Assembly: GCF_013488225.1 (NCBI RefSeq)
Contig: NZ_CP041238.1
Location: 459,501-523,500 of the forward strand
From: Sinorhizobium mexicanum
Lineage (GTDB): Bacteria; Pseudomonadota; Alphaproteobacteria; Rhizobiales; Rhizobiaceae
Reading direction: 5' to 3'
DNA length: 64,000 bases
Both the position numbers and the translations under genes were made by a program. Shown here in pieces: positions 25,975 through 34,649 of the stretch. The notes under the pieces were generated by a model. That model had not been told where the DNA came from, made no database searches, and worked only from the letters and a program-made list of their open reading frames with translations. How positions within the stretch are numbered: position 1 is the stretch's first letter; each line of letters opens with the position of its first letter.

Positions 25975-27207
25975 GGCAAAGAGCTGCCGGAGATGATCGT
26001 TGAGGAAGCGGCCTTCGGGATCGACCCGGGCGCGCAGCGCGCGAAAATCGCCGGCGCGCGGATAGAGCGCCGTTACGTCCTCGGCACCAAGGAAGTGCAT
26101 TTTGCCCCAATGCGGTCGGGAGCCGTACTGGCGCAGGTTCGTGTCGACGTCCTTCAGGTACTCCCAGTAGTCGGTGCCGGGCTCGCCCGAGACCGACAGC
26201 GTGATCGAATCCTGCTGATAGAACGGGCTGATCCAGCCGGAATCGCCTGCCGTGAAGCGATATTCGATCGGATAGATGCAGGTCGGATGCTTTTCGAGCA
26301 TTAGCTTTCGCACCGCCCGGACGGCATCCTTGCCGTGGGCGACCGGGACCGCGTATTCGAGTTCGTGGAAGTTGGGTATGTATTCGATCGGGTAGATTTC
26401 GGAGGAATAGGCGATTTTTTCGAACGTCTGCTCCATTGGCGGCCGGTCGGTGATGTCGATCACCTTCATCTCGCAGACATCGGAAGTCTTGCTGGTGGTC
26501 GAGACCGATGACGTGTCCGGCAGGCAATAGCAATGCCGGCTTTCGGGCACCGGGCACCAGAAGAAGCCGAAATGGCGGTGCTTGGCGGCAAGCTCGTCGT
26601 GCTGCTCCATGCACTCGTCGAAGTCGCAGCGCCAGAGTTTTTCATGCAGGTTGTAGGCGTCCATCGTCTGGAGGGTGATTTCGGAGATCACCCCGAGCAT
26701 GCCGACGGAGACACGCGCGGCTTCCAGCAGGTCGGGCGTCGTCTCGTCGACGACGAGAACGCTGCCGTCGGGCTGGACGAGCCGCATGCCGACGATCTGC
26801 GATGCCATGTTGCCGAGTTTGGCGCCGGTGCCGTGCGTGCCTGTCGTCAGCGCGCCGGCAAGGGCCTGGCTGTCGATGTCGCCCTGGTTGATGAGTGAAA
26901 GCCCGCTCGATTTCAACACTTTGCCAAGCTGGTTGATCGTCGTCCCCGCCCTGACGGAGACCCGCTTGCCTGCCTGGTCGATGTTGACCACGCCTTGCAT
27001 GCCGGAAAGGGTGAGCAGGAGCCCGCTCGTTGCGACCACAGGGGTGAACGAGTGGCCGGAACCGGCGCAGCGCACATTGAGCCCCTGGGCGGTTGCCTCC
27101 CGGACCATTTCAGCGAGCGCTGCTTCGCTCTCCGGCGCGCCCTTGTGGCGCACGATGCATGATTGGTTTCCGACCCAGTTGCGCCAGTGGCCGCCCGCCT
27201 GCAGCAT
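25972..27207 (-). CDS. FAD-dependent aldonolactone oxidase (L-gulono/D-arabinono-1,4-lactone oxidase family)
   Basis: 411-residue flavoprotein with an N-terminal FAD-binding type 4 (PCMH) domain and a C-terminal ALO domain. AGSGHSFTPVV is the flavin-attachment region, where the His may carry covalent FAD, and GALTTGTHGTG is the second FAD motif. The C-terminal RPHWGKMHFL is diagnostic of the ALO family. The probable reaction is oxidation of an aldono-lactone or polyol. Start: the ATG of MLQAGGHWRNW after GGGAGAGACGGGA; an earlier in-frame codon overlaps the upstream gene. It starts 17 bases after the SDR stop, so the two form an operon. Confidence 0.85.
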   Translation of the reverse strand: MLQAGGHWRNWVGNQSCIVRHKGAPESEAALAEMVREATAQGLNVRCAGSGHSFTPVVATSGLLLTLSGMQGVVNIDQAGKRVSVRAGTTINQLGKVLKSSGLSLINQGDIDSQALAGALTTGTHGTGAKLGNMASQIVGMRLVQPDGSVLVVDETTPDLLEAARVSVGMLGVISEITLQTMDAYNLHEKLWRCDFDECMEQHDELAAKHRHFGFFWCPVPESRHCYCLPDTSSVSTTSKTSDVCEMKVIDITDRPPMEQTFEKIAYSSEIYPIEYIPNFHELEYAVPVAHGKDAVRAVRKLMLEKHPTCIYPIEYRFTAGDSGWISPFYQQDSITLSVSGEPGTDYWEYLKDVDTNLRQYGSRPHWGKMHFLGAEDVTALYPRAGDFRALRARVDPEGRFLNDHLRQLFA

Positions 27208-27224
27208 TCCCGTCTCTCCCTCTT

Positions 27225-27992
27225 TCAGACTGCCGTGAAGCAATTGTCGACGAACAGATGCGTACCATTAACGAAGCTCGCCTCGTCGCTCGCGAGGAAC
27301 AGCGCGGCGTTTGCAACCTCCATCGGGTCGCACATCCGCCCCTGTTGGGCGGCGATCGCCGCCTCGGACACGTCGACGCCGTATTTGCTCAGGCCCGCAA
27401 TCTCGCGCTTGCCGTGGTCGGTCGCGATGAAGCCGGGGCAGACGGCATTGCAGCGGATGCCCCGGTCGCGGAATTCGACGGCGATCGCACGGGCGAACAT
27501 GTGGCACGCGCCCTTGGTGGTGTCATAGAGCACCTCCATCGGCGTGGCCGCGACGGCGGAGATCGACGAGGTGCAGACGATGCTGCCGCCGCCCGCCTTG
27601 AGCATGCCGGGGAGAACCGCCTTGGTCATCAGGAACATGCTCTTGACGTTCACCGCCATCAACCGGTCCCACTCCTCCTCTTCCGTTTCGAGAAACGGGC
27701 CGACCGCAAGAATGCCGGCATGGTTGAAGAGCACGGTGATCGGACCAAAGGCGCTCTCGACGGCATCGACCGCGGCGGTGACCTCCGCGGACACGGATAC
27801 ATCGGCGGCGGCGAAGACGGCTTCGCCGCCCTCGGCACGAATGGCTGCCGCCACTTCTTGGCCCTTGCTCTTCGGCAGGTCGACGATGCCGACCTTGGCG
27901 CCTTCGCGGGCAAAGAGTTGTGACGCGGCCAGCCCGCATCCGCCGGCGCCACCGCTGATAAGGGCAATCTTGCCAGAAAGCCTGCCTGTCAT
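27225..27992 (-). CDS. SDR-family oxidoreductase
   Basis: Classical short-chain dehydrogenase, 255 residues. The NAD(P) motif is SGGAGGCGLA (about 11-20), NHAG replaces NNAG, and the active site is intact: SSIS and YDTTKGA, that is Ser, Tyr and Lys. The C-terminus ASFVNGTHLFVDNCFTAV is family-like. The ATG of MTGRLSGK has GGGAGG upstream. It is the first gene of a pair with the lactone oxidase, suggesting oxidation of a sugar or polyol to a lactone pathway, and is divergent from a LuxR-type regulator. The substrate is unknown. Confidence 0.85.
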   Translation of the reverse strand: MTGRLSGKIALISGGAGGCGLAASQLFAREGAKVGIVDLPKSKGQEVAAAIRAEGGEAVFAAADVSVSAEVTAAVDAVESAFGPITVLFNHAGILAVGPFLETEEEEWDRLMAVNVKSMFLMTKAVLPGMLKAGGGSIVCTSSISAVAATPMEVLYDTTKGACHMFARAIAVEFRDRGIRCNAVCPGFIATDHGKREIAGLSKYGVDVSEAAIAAQQGRMCDPMEVANAALFLASDEASFVNGTHLFVDNCFTAV

Positions 27993-28089
27993 CACGCCTC
28001 CCCTTTTCCGCCCGCCCGAGCCCGGCGCTGCAGGCGGGCCCATCATCGCATGTTTCGGGAATTATTGTTGACGAAGCGGGGGCTGTCGA

Positions 28090-28105
28090 TATCCCATGGG
28101 GGATA
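28090..28105. promoter_or_regulatory. Candidate operator between the SDR and LuxR-type regulator genes
   Basis: TATCCC-ATGG-GGGATA is a perfect 6-4-6 inverted repeat about 100 bases upstream of the SDR gene and 26 bases upstream of the preferred regulator start. The placement suits a binding site for the divergent regulator. Confidence 0.4.
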
Positions 28106-28130
28106 CGGGCGAGGGGGAACGCTTAGAGCG

Positions 28131-28940
28131 ATGCTGGCAAGGGAATCGGCTGACATCTCCGCAATGATCAGGTTTATCGGAACGCCCGATTTCGGCGTGG
28201 CGCTTGACACCATGCTGCGCGCGGTCGCCGCTTTCGACCTGTCGGTCGTTTTCGCCTTTCCCTACGACGCGCGCCCAATCCTGCTGCACGACGGCTACAC
28301 GCATGGGGTCTCGCCGCAAGCGTTACAGGCCTATCTTGGCGGCGCCTATCTGCTCGATCCGTTCTACGTCGCCTGCAACAACGGCCAGCCGGCAGGTCTG
28401 TGGCGGATGCGAGAGCTTGCGCCCGACCGGTTCTTCCGGTCGAACTTTTCGTCGTCGAGCGAGGTGCATCCCTGCGTGTCCATGGAGTCCGGATCATTGA
28501 TCGAGGAGGTGGGCTTCGTCGTCCCGCTCGAAGACGGGATGCAGGCGACCTATTCGCTGATGCGCTGCCGCGATGGAGCGCCATTCAGTGATCAGGAACT
28601 GGAGCGGCTGAGGCTCTACGAGCCGATCGTGCGAGAAGCGATCCGGTCGAACTGGCGTCAAAGGGGCATGGCGATCGCAAGCGCGACAGGAGCCGGCTCC
28701 GACGCCATGGAGGGGGCCTTCGAGAGTCTTTGCGCCGACCGGCTCACCAGGCAGCAGCGTACGATCGTCCGGCTGATCCTGCGTGGCCACAGCAATGTCT
28801 CGATCGGGAAGACGATGAACATCGCCGAAGGCACGGTGCGGATCCACCGCAAGAACATCTATCGCCGCCTCGGCATTTCCGGCCAAGGCGCTTTGTTCCG
28901 GATTTTCATCGATCATTTGAACCGCCGTCAGCTGTATTGA
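28131..28940 (+). CDS. LuxR-family transcriptional regulator
   Basis: 269 residues from the chosen start. The C-terminal helix-turn-helix of the LuxR/FixJ type is clear: LTRQQRTIVRLILRGHSNVS, IAEGTVRIHRKNIYRRLGI. The N-terminal about 190 residues do not match a receiver (no phospho-acceptor pattern) and do not show the acyl-homoserine-lactone domain signature I would expect, so the input signal is unknown. An ATG at 28050 is in frame, but the start at 28131 leaves room for the divergent promoters and the palindrome at 28090-28105. It is a likely local regulator of the SDR-oxidase pair. Confidence 0.82.
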   Translation: MLARESADISAMIRFIGTPDFGVALDTMLRAVAAFDLSVVFAFPYDARPILLHDGYTHGVSPQALQAYLGGAYLLDPFYVACNNGQPAGLWRMRELAPDRFFRSNFSSSSEVHPCVSMESGSLIEEVGFVVPLEDGMQATYSLMRCRDGAPFSDQELERLRLYEPIVREAIRSNWRQRGMAIASATGAGSDAMEGAFESLCADRLTRQQRTIVRLILRGHSNVSIGKTMNIAEGTVRIHRKNIYRRLGISGQGALFRIFIDHLNRRQLY

Positions 28941-28950
28941 CGGCGGCCGT

Positions 28951-29415
28951 TCATGCCGCGTGCGAGGTCGTGTCGTCGTTGAGCAGCGTGTAGATCGCGC
29001 TGGCGGAATCACTCGCCCTGATCTTCGCGACCATGTCGTGATCGCGAAGCACGCGGGCAATGCGCGACAACGCCTTCAGGTGGTCGGCGCCGGCGCCCTC
29101 GGGCGCGAGCAGCAGAAAGACGAGGTCGACCGGCTGGTCGTCCAGCGCCTCGAAGTCGACGGGCGCGTCGAGCCGCGCGAAGATGCCGACGATCGAGGGA
29201 AGGTTGTTGAGCTTTCCGTGCGGAATGGCGATGCCGTTGCCGACGCCGGTGGAACCGAGCCGTTCCCGCTGCAGAATGACGTCGAAGATGTCACGCTCCG
29301 GAAGTCCGGTAAGTTTGGATGCTTTTGCCGCCAATTCCTGTAGGAGTTGTTTTTTCGAGTTGGCCCTCATGGCCGGGATAATTGCATTTTGATGCAGCAA
29401 ACCTGCCAATGCCAT
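28951..29415 (-). CDS. ptsN: Nitrogen-regulatory PTS EIIA component
   Basis: EIIA-Ntr of the nitrogen phosphotransferase system, 154 residues. The phosphorylation site is the His in GIAIPHGKL (about residue 67). Other family segments are RERLGSTGVGNG and VFLLLAPEGAGADHLKALS (in part LLLAPEGAGADHL). It regulates rather than transports. It follows hpf and rpoN on the minus strand, the classical rpoN-hpf-ptsN association; the 174-base gap to hpf holds a hairpin. Confidence 0.94.
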   Translation of the reverse strand: MALAGLLHQNAIIPAMRANSKKQLLQELAAKASKLTGLPERDIFDVILQRERLGSTGVGNGIAIPHGKLNNLPSIVGIFARLDAPVDFEALDDQPVDLVFLLLAPEGAGADHLKALSRIARVLRDHDMVAKIRASDSASAIYTLLNDDTTSHAA

Positions 29416-29552
29416 TCTTTTGTCCTCGTTCGCCGGTTAGAGCCTGACAACATCATCACAAATGTGTCTTGGTGGCTCCAACCATCTTTATATCGGCGGT
29501 CACCATGCACAGAAAAGTCGGGCTTTTCCGGCTGTCCGCGTATCTGAGCGGC

Positions 29553-29581
29553 GGGGAATGCCGGCTTCCCCGACATTCCCC
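29553..29581 (-). terminator. Hairpin between hpf and ptsN
   Basis: GGGGAATG (29553-29560) pairs with CATTCCCC (29574-29581). It lies just beyond the hpf stop in the direction of transcription. No clear U tract follows, so it may be an attenuator or mRNA-processing structure and not a full terminator. Confidence 0.4.
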
Positions 29582-29589
29582 TGTCCTAC

Positions 29590-30162
29590 TCATGCCTTGA
29601 TATTGGCGGCGTCAATCCAGCCAATGTTTCCATCGTTACGCCGATAGACGATGTTGAGGTCGTCCTTGCCCGGGCTGCGGAACATCAGCACCGGTTCGTC
29701 CGTCATGTCGAGTGCCATGACGGCGCTCGCGACAGTCATTGTCCTCAACTGTTTCGTGCTTTCGGCAACGATGGTTGGTGCATAATCCTCCGGGACCTCT
29801 TCGTCCTCGTAGGGCACCGAGTCCATCACCGTGTAGGCCACTTCGGCGGCATTCGTCCCGTTGCCGTTGTGGTGGTCCTTGAGCTTACGCTTGTAGCGCC
29901 GGAGCCGCTTCTCGATCCGGTCCGAGGCCGCATCAAAGGCCGCCTGCGGCTCATTCGCCTGGCCATTCGCCTGCAAGACCACGCCCGTGTCGAGATGAAG
30001 TTTGCAGTCGGCGCTGAAACGCGATCCAGACTTTTCCACAGTGACCTGGCTTGAATATCCTCCATCGAAATATTTGGTAACCGCTTGGTCGATCTGCTCC
30101 CCGATGCGGGCGCGGAACGAATCGCCGATTTCCATCTGTTTGCCGGATACACGCACACTCAT
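29590..30162 (-). CDS. hpf: Long-form ribosome hibernation promoting factor
   Basis: 190 residues. The N-terminal S30Ae/RaiA domain (about 1-105, starting MSVRVSGKQMEIGD) binds the 30S decoding region. A linker and the C-terminal dimerisation domain (about 135-188, with VVAESTKQLRTMTVASAVMA in part and RNDGNIGWIDA) make it the long form that joins 70S ribosomes to 100S dimers. GAGAGG precedes the ATG at 30162; the longer frame upstream is not family-like. It is encoded downstream of rpoN, as in many proteobacteria. Confidence 0.93.
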   Translation of the reverse strand: MSVRVSGKQMEIGDSFRARIGEQIDQAVTKYFDGGYSSQVTVEKSGSRFSADCKLHLDTGVVLQANGQANEPQAAFDAASDRIEKRLRRYKRKLKDHHNGNGTNAAEVAYTVMDSVPYEDEEVPEDYAPTIVAESTKQLRTMTVASAVMALDMTDEPVLMFRSPGKDDLNIVYRRNDGNIGWIDAANIKA

Positions 30163-30494
30163 GGAGTTTCCTCTCTCGTTCGTGATTTGCGCGTCCAGTC
30201 TATTCCAAGCGCCTTCGTCATCCAAGCTTTTCACGCAACAGCGACGCATCCGCGCCGCGGTTCGGCCGCTCGGGAACCGCCGAAGTGGAGTAGGTCCTCG
30301 GCAATTGCGGCGCGCTCATATCGCTTGTGTCGCAGGGAGTCAATTGCGGGTCGCAAAAAATCCGCATTTGCGGTCAGAACGCGCGCCTGGGGCATCCCGC
30401 TTTCAAGTGGATCACCGAAAGCCGATGAGATGCTTTAGCATCAGGGTGCTAGAGCGTCCTTTGTGCGCTCATTTGAACGCACCGCGCTCTAGCT
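30163..30494. other. rpoN-hpf intergenic region
   Basis: 332 bases without a gene. It holds the hpf promoter region and, next to the rpoN stop, a CTAGAGCGTCC-type mosaic repeat (30398-30494). Nothing else recognisable was seen. Confidence 0.6.
30398..30494. repeat. CTAGAGCGTCC-type mosaic repeat, copy 1
   Basis: CGCTTTCAAGTGGATCACCG.. through GATGCTTTAGCATCA, CTAGAGCGTCC and GAACGCACCGCGCTCTAG. The same order of modules is found at 36102-36195, with a shorter copy just before it. Confidence 0.7.
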
Positions 30495-32048
30495 CTAGAA
30501 GCCGCCCGCCTTGGCAAGCGCTCGCTTTTCGCGGCGCCGCTGGACCGAGGAGGGGATATTCATCGCCTCGCGATATTTGGCCACGGTGCGTCGGGCTATG
30601 TCGACGCCTGCCTGCTTGAGAAGATCGACGATGTCGTCGTCGGAGAGCACCGCAGCTGCGCTTTCCTGCTGGATCATGGTGCGGATGCGGTGACGGACGG
30701 ATTCCGCCGAGTGGGCGTCGCCGTTCTCGGCCGAGCCGATCGAGACGGTGAAGAAGTATTTCAGTTCGAAAAGCCCGCGCGGTGTCAGCATGTACTTGTT
30801 CGAGGTGACGCGGCTGACCGTCGATTCATGCATCTTGATCGCGTCAGCCACCATTCTGAGATTGAGCGGGCGGAGATGATCGACGCCGTTGACGAGGAAG
30901 CCATCCTGCTGGCGGACGATCTCGCTCGCCACCTTCATGATCGTGCGGGCCCGCTGGTCGAGACTGCGCGTCAGCCAGTTGGCGTTTTGCAGGCAATCAC
31001 TGAGGAAGGCCTGGTCGGCGCTGTTCTTCCGGGTCCCGCGCGAAATCTCGGCAAAATAATCGTGGTTGACGAGAACCCGGGGCAGGGCGTCGGGATTGAG
31101 CTCGACCAGCCAGCTGCCATCGGATCCGGCACGCACGATAACGTCCGGAACGATCGCCTCCGTGACGCTCGTTTCGAAGCTGGTGCCGGGCTTCGGATCG
31201 AGCTTGCGGATTTCGGCGAGCATGTCGACGAGATCTTCCTCGTCGACACCGCAAATCTTCTTGAGGCTTGCGAAGTCGCGGCGTGCCAGGAGTTCGAGAT
31301 TGTCGATCAACGCCTCCATCGCCGGATCGAGACGATCGCGTGCGCGCAACTGGATGGCAAGGCATTCGCTGAGCGTGCGTGCAAAGACGCCCGGGGGGTC
31401 GAATTGCTGCAGGCTGAGAAGCACGCGCATCACATCTTCGCCGGTCGCGCCGAGCCTGGCCGCCGTATCGGCGAGGTCTGCGTGCAGGTACCCCGCCTCG
31501 TCGAGCTGGTCGATGAGGTGCTGTGCGATAAGCCGGTCACCGGGGGCGGTCAATGCGAACGGGAGTTGTTCCAGGAGCGCGTCCCGCAAGGTTTTGCGGC
31601 TGGCGACGAAATCGTCGAGGTCGTATTCCTCGCTGCCGCCACCTTCGCCGCCGCCGGGCATCGACTTCCATTGACCAAGCAGCTCCGGTGCATCGGGGCG
31701 TTGCGGTGGCGTGTCGTCCGGGAAGACATTGGCGAAATCGGCGTCGAGCTGTTCACTGAGCCTCTCGCCCGGGCTTGATGTCGCACTGTCGTAAAGGTCA
31801 CCCGGGCCGACAACCTCATCCGCCGCGCCAGAAGTGGGCGCCGGATCCTCTTGCGTGGAGCGGTCCTGGGTCGTGATCGCCTCGTCGCCTGTTTGAAATT
31901 CGAGCAGCGGGTTTTTTTCGACTTCCTGGGCTATGAACTGATTGAGTTCCAGATGCGTCATCTGAAGCAGCTGGATCGACTGCATCAGCTGCGGCGTCAT
32001 CACCAGCGACTGAGACTGGCGCAGATATAGGCTGGCGGACAAAGCCAT
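30495..32048 (-). CDS. rpoN: RNA polymerase sigma-54 factor
   Basis: Sigma factor for nitrogen-fixation, nitrogen-assimilation and dicarboxylate-transport promoters, 517 residues. The N-terminal activator-interacting region is Gln/Leu-rich (SLVMTPQLMQSIQLLQMTHL, residues 13-32), an acidic linker follows (about 60-125), then the core-binding domain. The C-terminal DNA-binding domain contains the helix-turn-helix ESTVSRVTSNKYM and the RpoN box ARRTVAKYRE. It lies downstream of lptB and upstream of hpf and ptsN. Confidence 0.98.
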   Translation of the reverse strand: MALSASLYLRQSQSLVMTPQLMQSIQLLQMTHLELNQFIAQEVEKNPLLEFQTGDEAITTQDRSTQEDPAPTSGAADEVVGPGDLYDSATSSPGERLSEQLDADFANVFPDDTPPQRPDAPELLGQWKSMPGGGEGGGSEEYDLDDFVASRKTLRDALLEQLPFALTAPGDRLIAQHLIDQLDEAGYLHADLADTAARLGATGEDVMRVLLSLQQFDPPGVFARTLSECLAIQLRARDRLDPAMEALIDNLELLARRDFASLKKICGVDEEDLVDMLAEIRKLDPKPGTSFETSVTEAIVPDVIVRAGSDGSWLVELNPDALPRVLVNHDYFAEISRGTRKNSADQAFLSDCLQNANWLTRSLDQRARTIMKVASEIVRQQDGFLVNGVDHLRPLNLRMVADAIKMHESTVSRVTSNKYMLTPRGLFELKYFFTVSIGSAENGDAHSAESVRHRIRTMIQQESAAAVLSDDDIVDLLKQAGVDIARRTVAKYREAMNIPSSVQRRREKRALAKAGGF

Positions 32049-32120
32049 GCTGACGCGTAACCCCCGTCACGATCTCCGAAGGCCGTGTCCGCAGGTGGTC
32101 CTCGACAGGCCTTTCATTGC

Positions 32121-32223
32121 TGCATGGTTGCTTAAATCCTAGCCGATTTAAGGACAAAACCATGCAGCACCTCAAAGTGCGACAGCGTCGTTTGCGCGTC
32201 TGATAAGACGCGCGGCGCTGTAG
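32121..32223. repeat. Mosaic repeat between lptB and rpoN
   Basis: It begins TGCATGGTTG, contains the palindrome built on AAATC..GATTT, and ends CAGACGCGC..GGCGCTGTAG, which is the reverse orientation of the 18975-19067 type element. The 255-base gap between lptB and rpoN contains little else. Confidence 0.7.
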
Positions 32224-32303
32224 TTGGCCCAAAAATTGCTTATCAAGGAGTTTTGGTCAAGCGCAGTTGCGGGCGGAAGCAGCGGATTCGCCCGCAATGT
32301 TGC

Positions 32304-33116
32304 CTACAGGCTGAAATTATCGCCGAGATAGAGGCGGCGGACATCCGGATTGGTGACGATGTCGTTGGCGCGGCCGTGCGTCAGAACCTCTCCGGCATGG
32401 ATGATATAGGCCCGGTCAATGAGACCGAGGGTTTCGCGGACATTGTGGTCGGTAATGAGCACGCCAATGCCGCGCGAGGTCAGGTGTCGCACGAGTGCCT
32501 GGATGTCGGCGACCGAGATCGGATCGACGCCTGCGAAGGGCTCGTCGAGCAGCATGAAGGTCGGATCGGTGGCAAGCGCCCGTGCGATTTCCAGGCGTCG
32601 ACGCTCGCCGCCCGACAGCGCGATGGCTGGCGATTTGCGTAGGTGCGTGATCGAAAATTCGCCGAGCAGATCGTTGAGCTTGCTTTCGCGTCGGTCGAAG
32701 TTCTTGTCGTGGATCTCCAGCACTGCGCGGATGTTCTCCTCGACGGTCAGGCCGCGGAAGATCGAGGCTTCCTGCGGCAGATAGCCGACGCCGAGACGGG
32801 CTCGGCGGTACATCGGCATCGTCGTGACGTCGTTGCCGTTGATCTCGATCGAGCCCTCGTCGACCGGCACCAGGCCGGTAATCATGTAGAAGCAGGTGGT
32901 CTTGCCGGCGCCGTTCGGACCGAGCAGTCCGACGGCCTCGCCGCGGCGCACGACGAGCGAGACCCCGTTGACGACGCAGCGCGACCGATAGGATTTCGTC
33001 AAGCCGCGGGCGATCAGCGTGCCGTCGTAGCGTGCCTTGTCGACCGCATGAACGGCGCTGAGGCCCGCCGACGGCTTTTTGACCCGTTTGCGTTTGTGAA
33101 GAAAAGGAATCTGCAC
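32304..33116 (-). CDS. lptB: LPS export ABC transporter ATP-binding protein
   Basis: Cytoplasmic ATPase of the LptB2FG lipopolysaccharide exporter, 270 residues. Walker A GPNGAGKTT, Q-loop YLPQEASIFRGL, signature LSGGERRRLEIARAL, Walker B FMLLDEPFAGVDP and switch His in LITDHNVRETL are all intact. An N-terminal extension of about 30 Lys/Arg-rich residues precedes the ATPase fold. It starts 12 bases after lptA. lptF and lptG are not in the window. Confidence 0.96.
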   Translation of the reverse strand: MQIPFLHKRKRVKKPSAGLSAVHAVDKARYDGTLIARGLTKSYRSRCVVNGVSLVVRRGEAVGLLGPNGAGKTTCFYMITGLVPVDEGSIEINGNDVTTMPMYRRARLGVGYLPQEASIFRGLTVEENIRAVLEIHDKNFDRRESKLNDLLGEFSITHLRKSPAIALSGGERRRLEIARALATDPTFMLLDEPFAGVDPISVADIQALVRHLTSRGIGVLITDHNVRETLGLIDRAYIIHAGEVLTHGRANDIVTNPDVRRLYLGDNFSL

Positions 33117-33128
33117 GAGCGGTCTACG

Positions 33129-33692
33129 TCAGTTCTGCTTGCGGGACTGCGGGTCAAGTTGAATCTGCACGCGGCCGCCGCAGGCCTCGAGCTGGGCTTG
33201 CCCGGTGTCCATCTGGACGTTGAGCTGGCAGCCGACGAAAACGTTCTTGCCTTCGGAAAGCACGACCTTATCGCCCTTGAGGACGAGCGTCTGCTCAGTA
33301 AGGTTGAACGAGCCGCTGTCGGCGGTCGCCTGCTGGGTTCCGGAATTGAGGAACACGCGGTTGCTGACTTCGATCCGGTCGATATCGGCGTTGCCGCTCG
33401 ACACCGTGGCGCCCTCGGTCGTCTTGTAAAAGACGGTCATGCTGCCCGCTTGCAGCGTGGTCGTGCCTTGGACGACCTTCACGTTGCCGGTGAAGATCGC
33501 CTTGCTCTCGGGATCCTTGATCTCAAGCTTGTCGCTCTCGATCTGGATCGGTTTGTCGTTCGAAAGCTGAAGGCCTCTCATCCGGCTGGAGGTGGCCTGT
33601 GCCGAAGCGCTGGTAACAATCATCAACGCACCGAGCCCGACAACCGCGAGACTGGTTGAAATTCTAAAAAAAACAGCAGGTTTGACCGACAT
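33129..33692 (-). CDS. lptA: Periplasmic LPS-binding protein LptA
   Basis: Periplasmic bridge protein of the LPS transport chain (OstA-like fold), 187 residues. The N-terminal signal peptide is SLAVVGLGALMIVTSASAQA with cleavage after ASA. The mature beta-jellyroll has SNDKPIQIESDKLEI, AIFTGNVKVVQGTTTLQAG and GSFNLTEQTLVLKGDKVVL. It lies between lptC and lptB with gaps of 14 and 12 bases, forming one operon. Confidence 0.92.
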   Translation of the reverse strand: MSVKPAVFFRISTSLAVVGLGALMIVTSASAQATSSRMRGLQLSNDKPIQIESDKLEIKDPESKAIFTGNVKVVQGTTTLQAGSMTVFYKTTEGATVSSGNADIDRIEVSNRVFLNSGTQQATADSGSFNLTEQTLVLKGDKVVLSEGKNVFVGCQLNVQMDTGQAQLEACGGRVQIQLDPQSRKQN

Positions 33693-33706
33693 GGGTGCAC
33701 CAGGTC

Positions 33707-34375
33707 CTATTTTGCGTTCTTGCGGATGGCGCTCGGGTCGACATTGACCTTCACCATGCCCTCAAATGTTACAATACGTCCCTTATCTGTCATTCGCAGC
33801 GTCTGCGCAATGATCGAACCGCCGTTCATACTGATCGCGATCGGGCGCTTCGTTTCCATCTCGCCGGCATTGATGTCCAGATAGGCCGACTGAAAATCGG
33901 CGTTGACGCCATTATTCATGGAAATGGTGAACGGTGCGTTCATATCGAGCGTGTTGGCGCCGCGATCGTAAATGCCGCTTGCCGCATCCACCGTGGCGAT
34001 CAACGTGTCGTTCACCGGCATCTCGGCGTGAATGGTTTCGAGCGTGATGAGGTCCGGGTTGGCGATGTCCTGCAACGCACGCTGCGCTTTCATGGAATAG
34101 CTGATGTCCTGCTTGTTGCGACCGGAAATCGCAGGATTCTGCATGACGATCTTGCCGTTCTCGATCGTTGCCGTCTCGAGTTGCAGCTCTTCCGGCAGGA
34201 AGGCGCGCACGAAGGAGACGGCCACGAAGATCATGGCGATCACGCTGGCGACAAGCGGTAATATGACCTTGAGGCGTCTCACCCGCGCGGAGTGCCGCGC
34301 CGCCGAAGCGTAGGCATCGGAGGAACTCGCGCCAGAATCGGCAAAGATTCCGGGGAAGCGTGCTTCGTTCAGCAT
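33707..34375 (-). CDS. lptC: LPS export periplasmic/inner-membrane protein LptC
   Basis: 222 residues from the ATG of MLNEARFPGIF. A single transmembrane helix (LKVILPLVASVIAMIFVAVS, about 35-54) is followed by a periplasmic OstA-like domain ending MTDKGRIVTFEGMVKV. It accepts LPS from LptB2FG and passes it to LptA. It is the first gene of lptC-lptA-lptB; the same transcript may extend to rpoN. An in-frame start further upstream is less likely. Confidence 0.88.
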   Translation of the reverse strand: MLNEARFPGIFADSGASSSDAYASAARHSARVRRLKVILPLVASVIAMIFVAVSFVRAFLPEELQLETATIENGKIVMQNPAISGRNKQDISYSMKAQRALQDIANPDLITLETIHAEMPVNDTLIATVDAASGIYDRGANTLDMNAPFTISMNNGVNADFQSAYLDINAGEMETKRPIAISMNGGSIIAQTLRMTDKGRIVTFEGMVKVNVDPSAIRKNAK

Positions 34376-34649
34376 GGAGAGGCCTGTCAGTTCCCTTGAG
34401 TCTCGGCGGATCAGGAGCATCCGCATTTACATACAACGGTGTAAGTCACGGCGAATATGGTTATTTTCTTGCCGTCCGACAATGGAGCGACAAAAACTTT
34501 GAAAGGCTGCGAAAAAAACGGTTGCGGCTTTTAACGGCCATCAACCGCCGCTATCTAATTTGCCGCGGCTCGCGCAGATAGCATGTTCCGTCGGAAACTG
34601 ACAGAACCTCGAGCCAGGAAAACTCGAGCCAAGAAAACGGGAGAGACCC

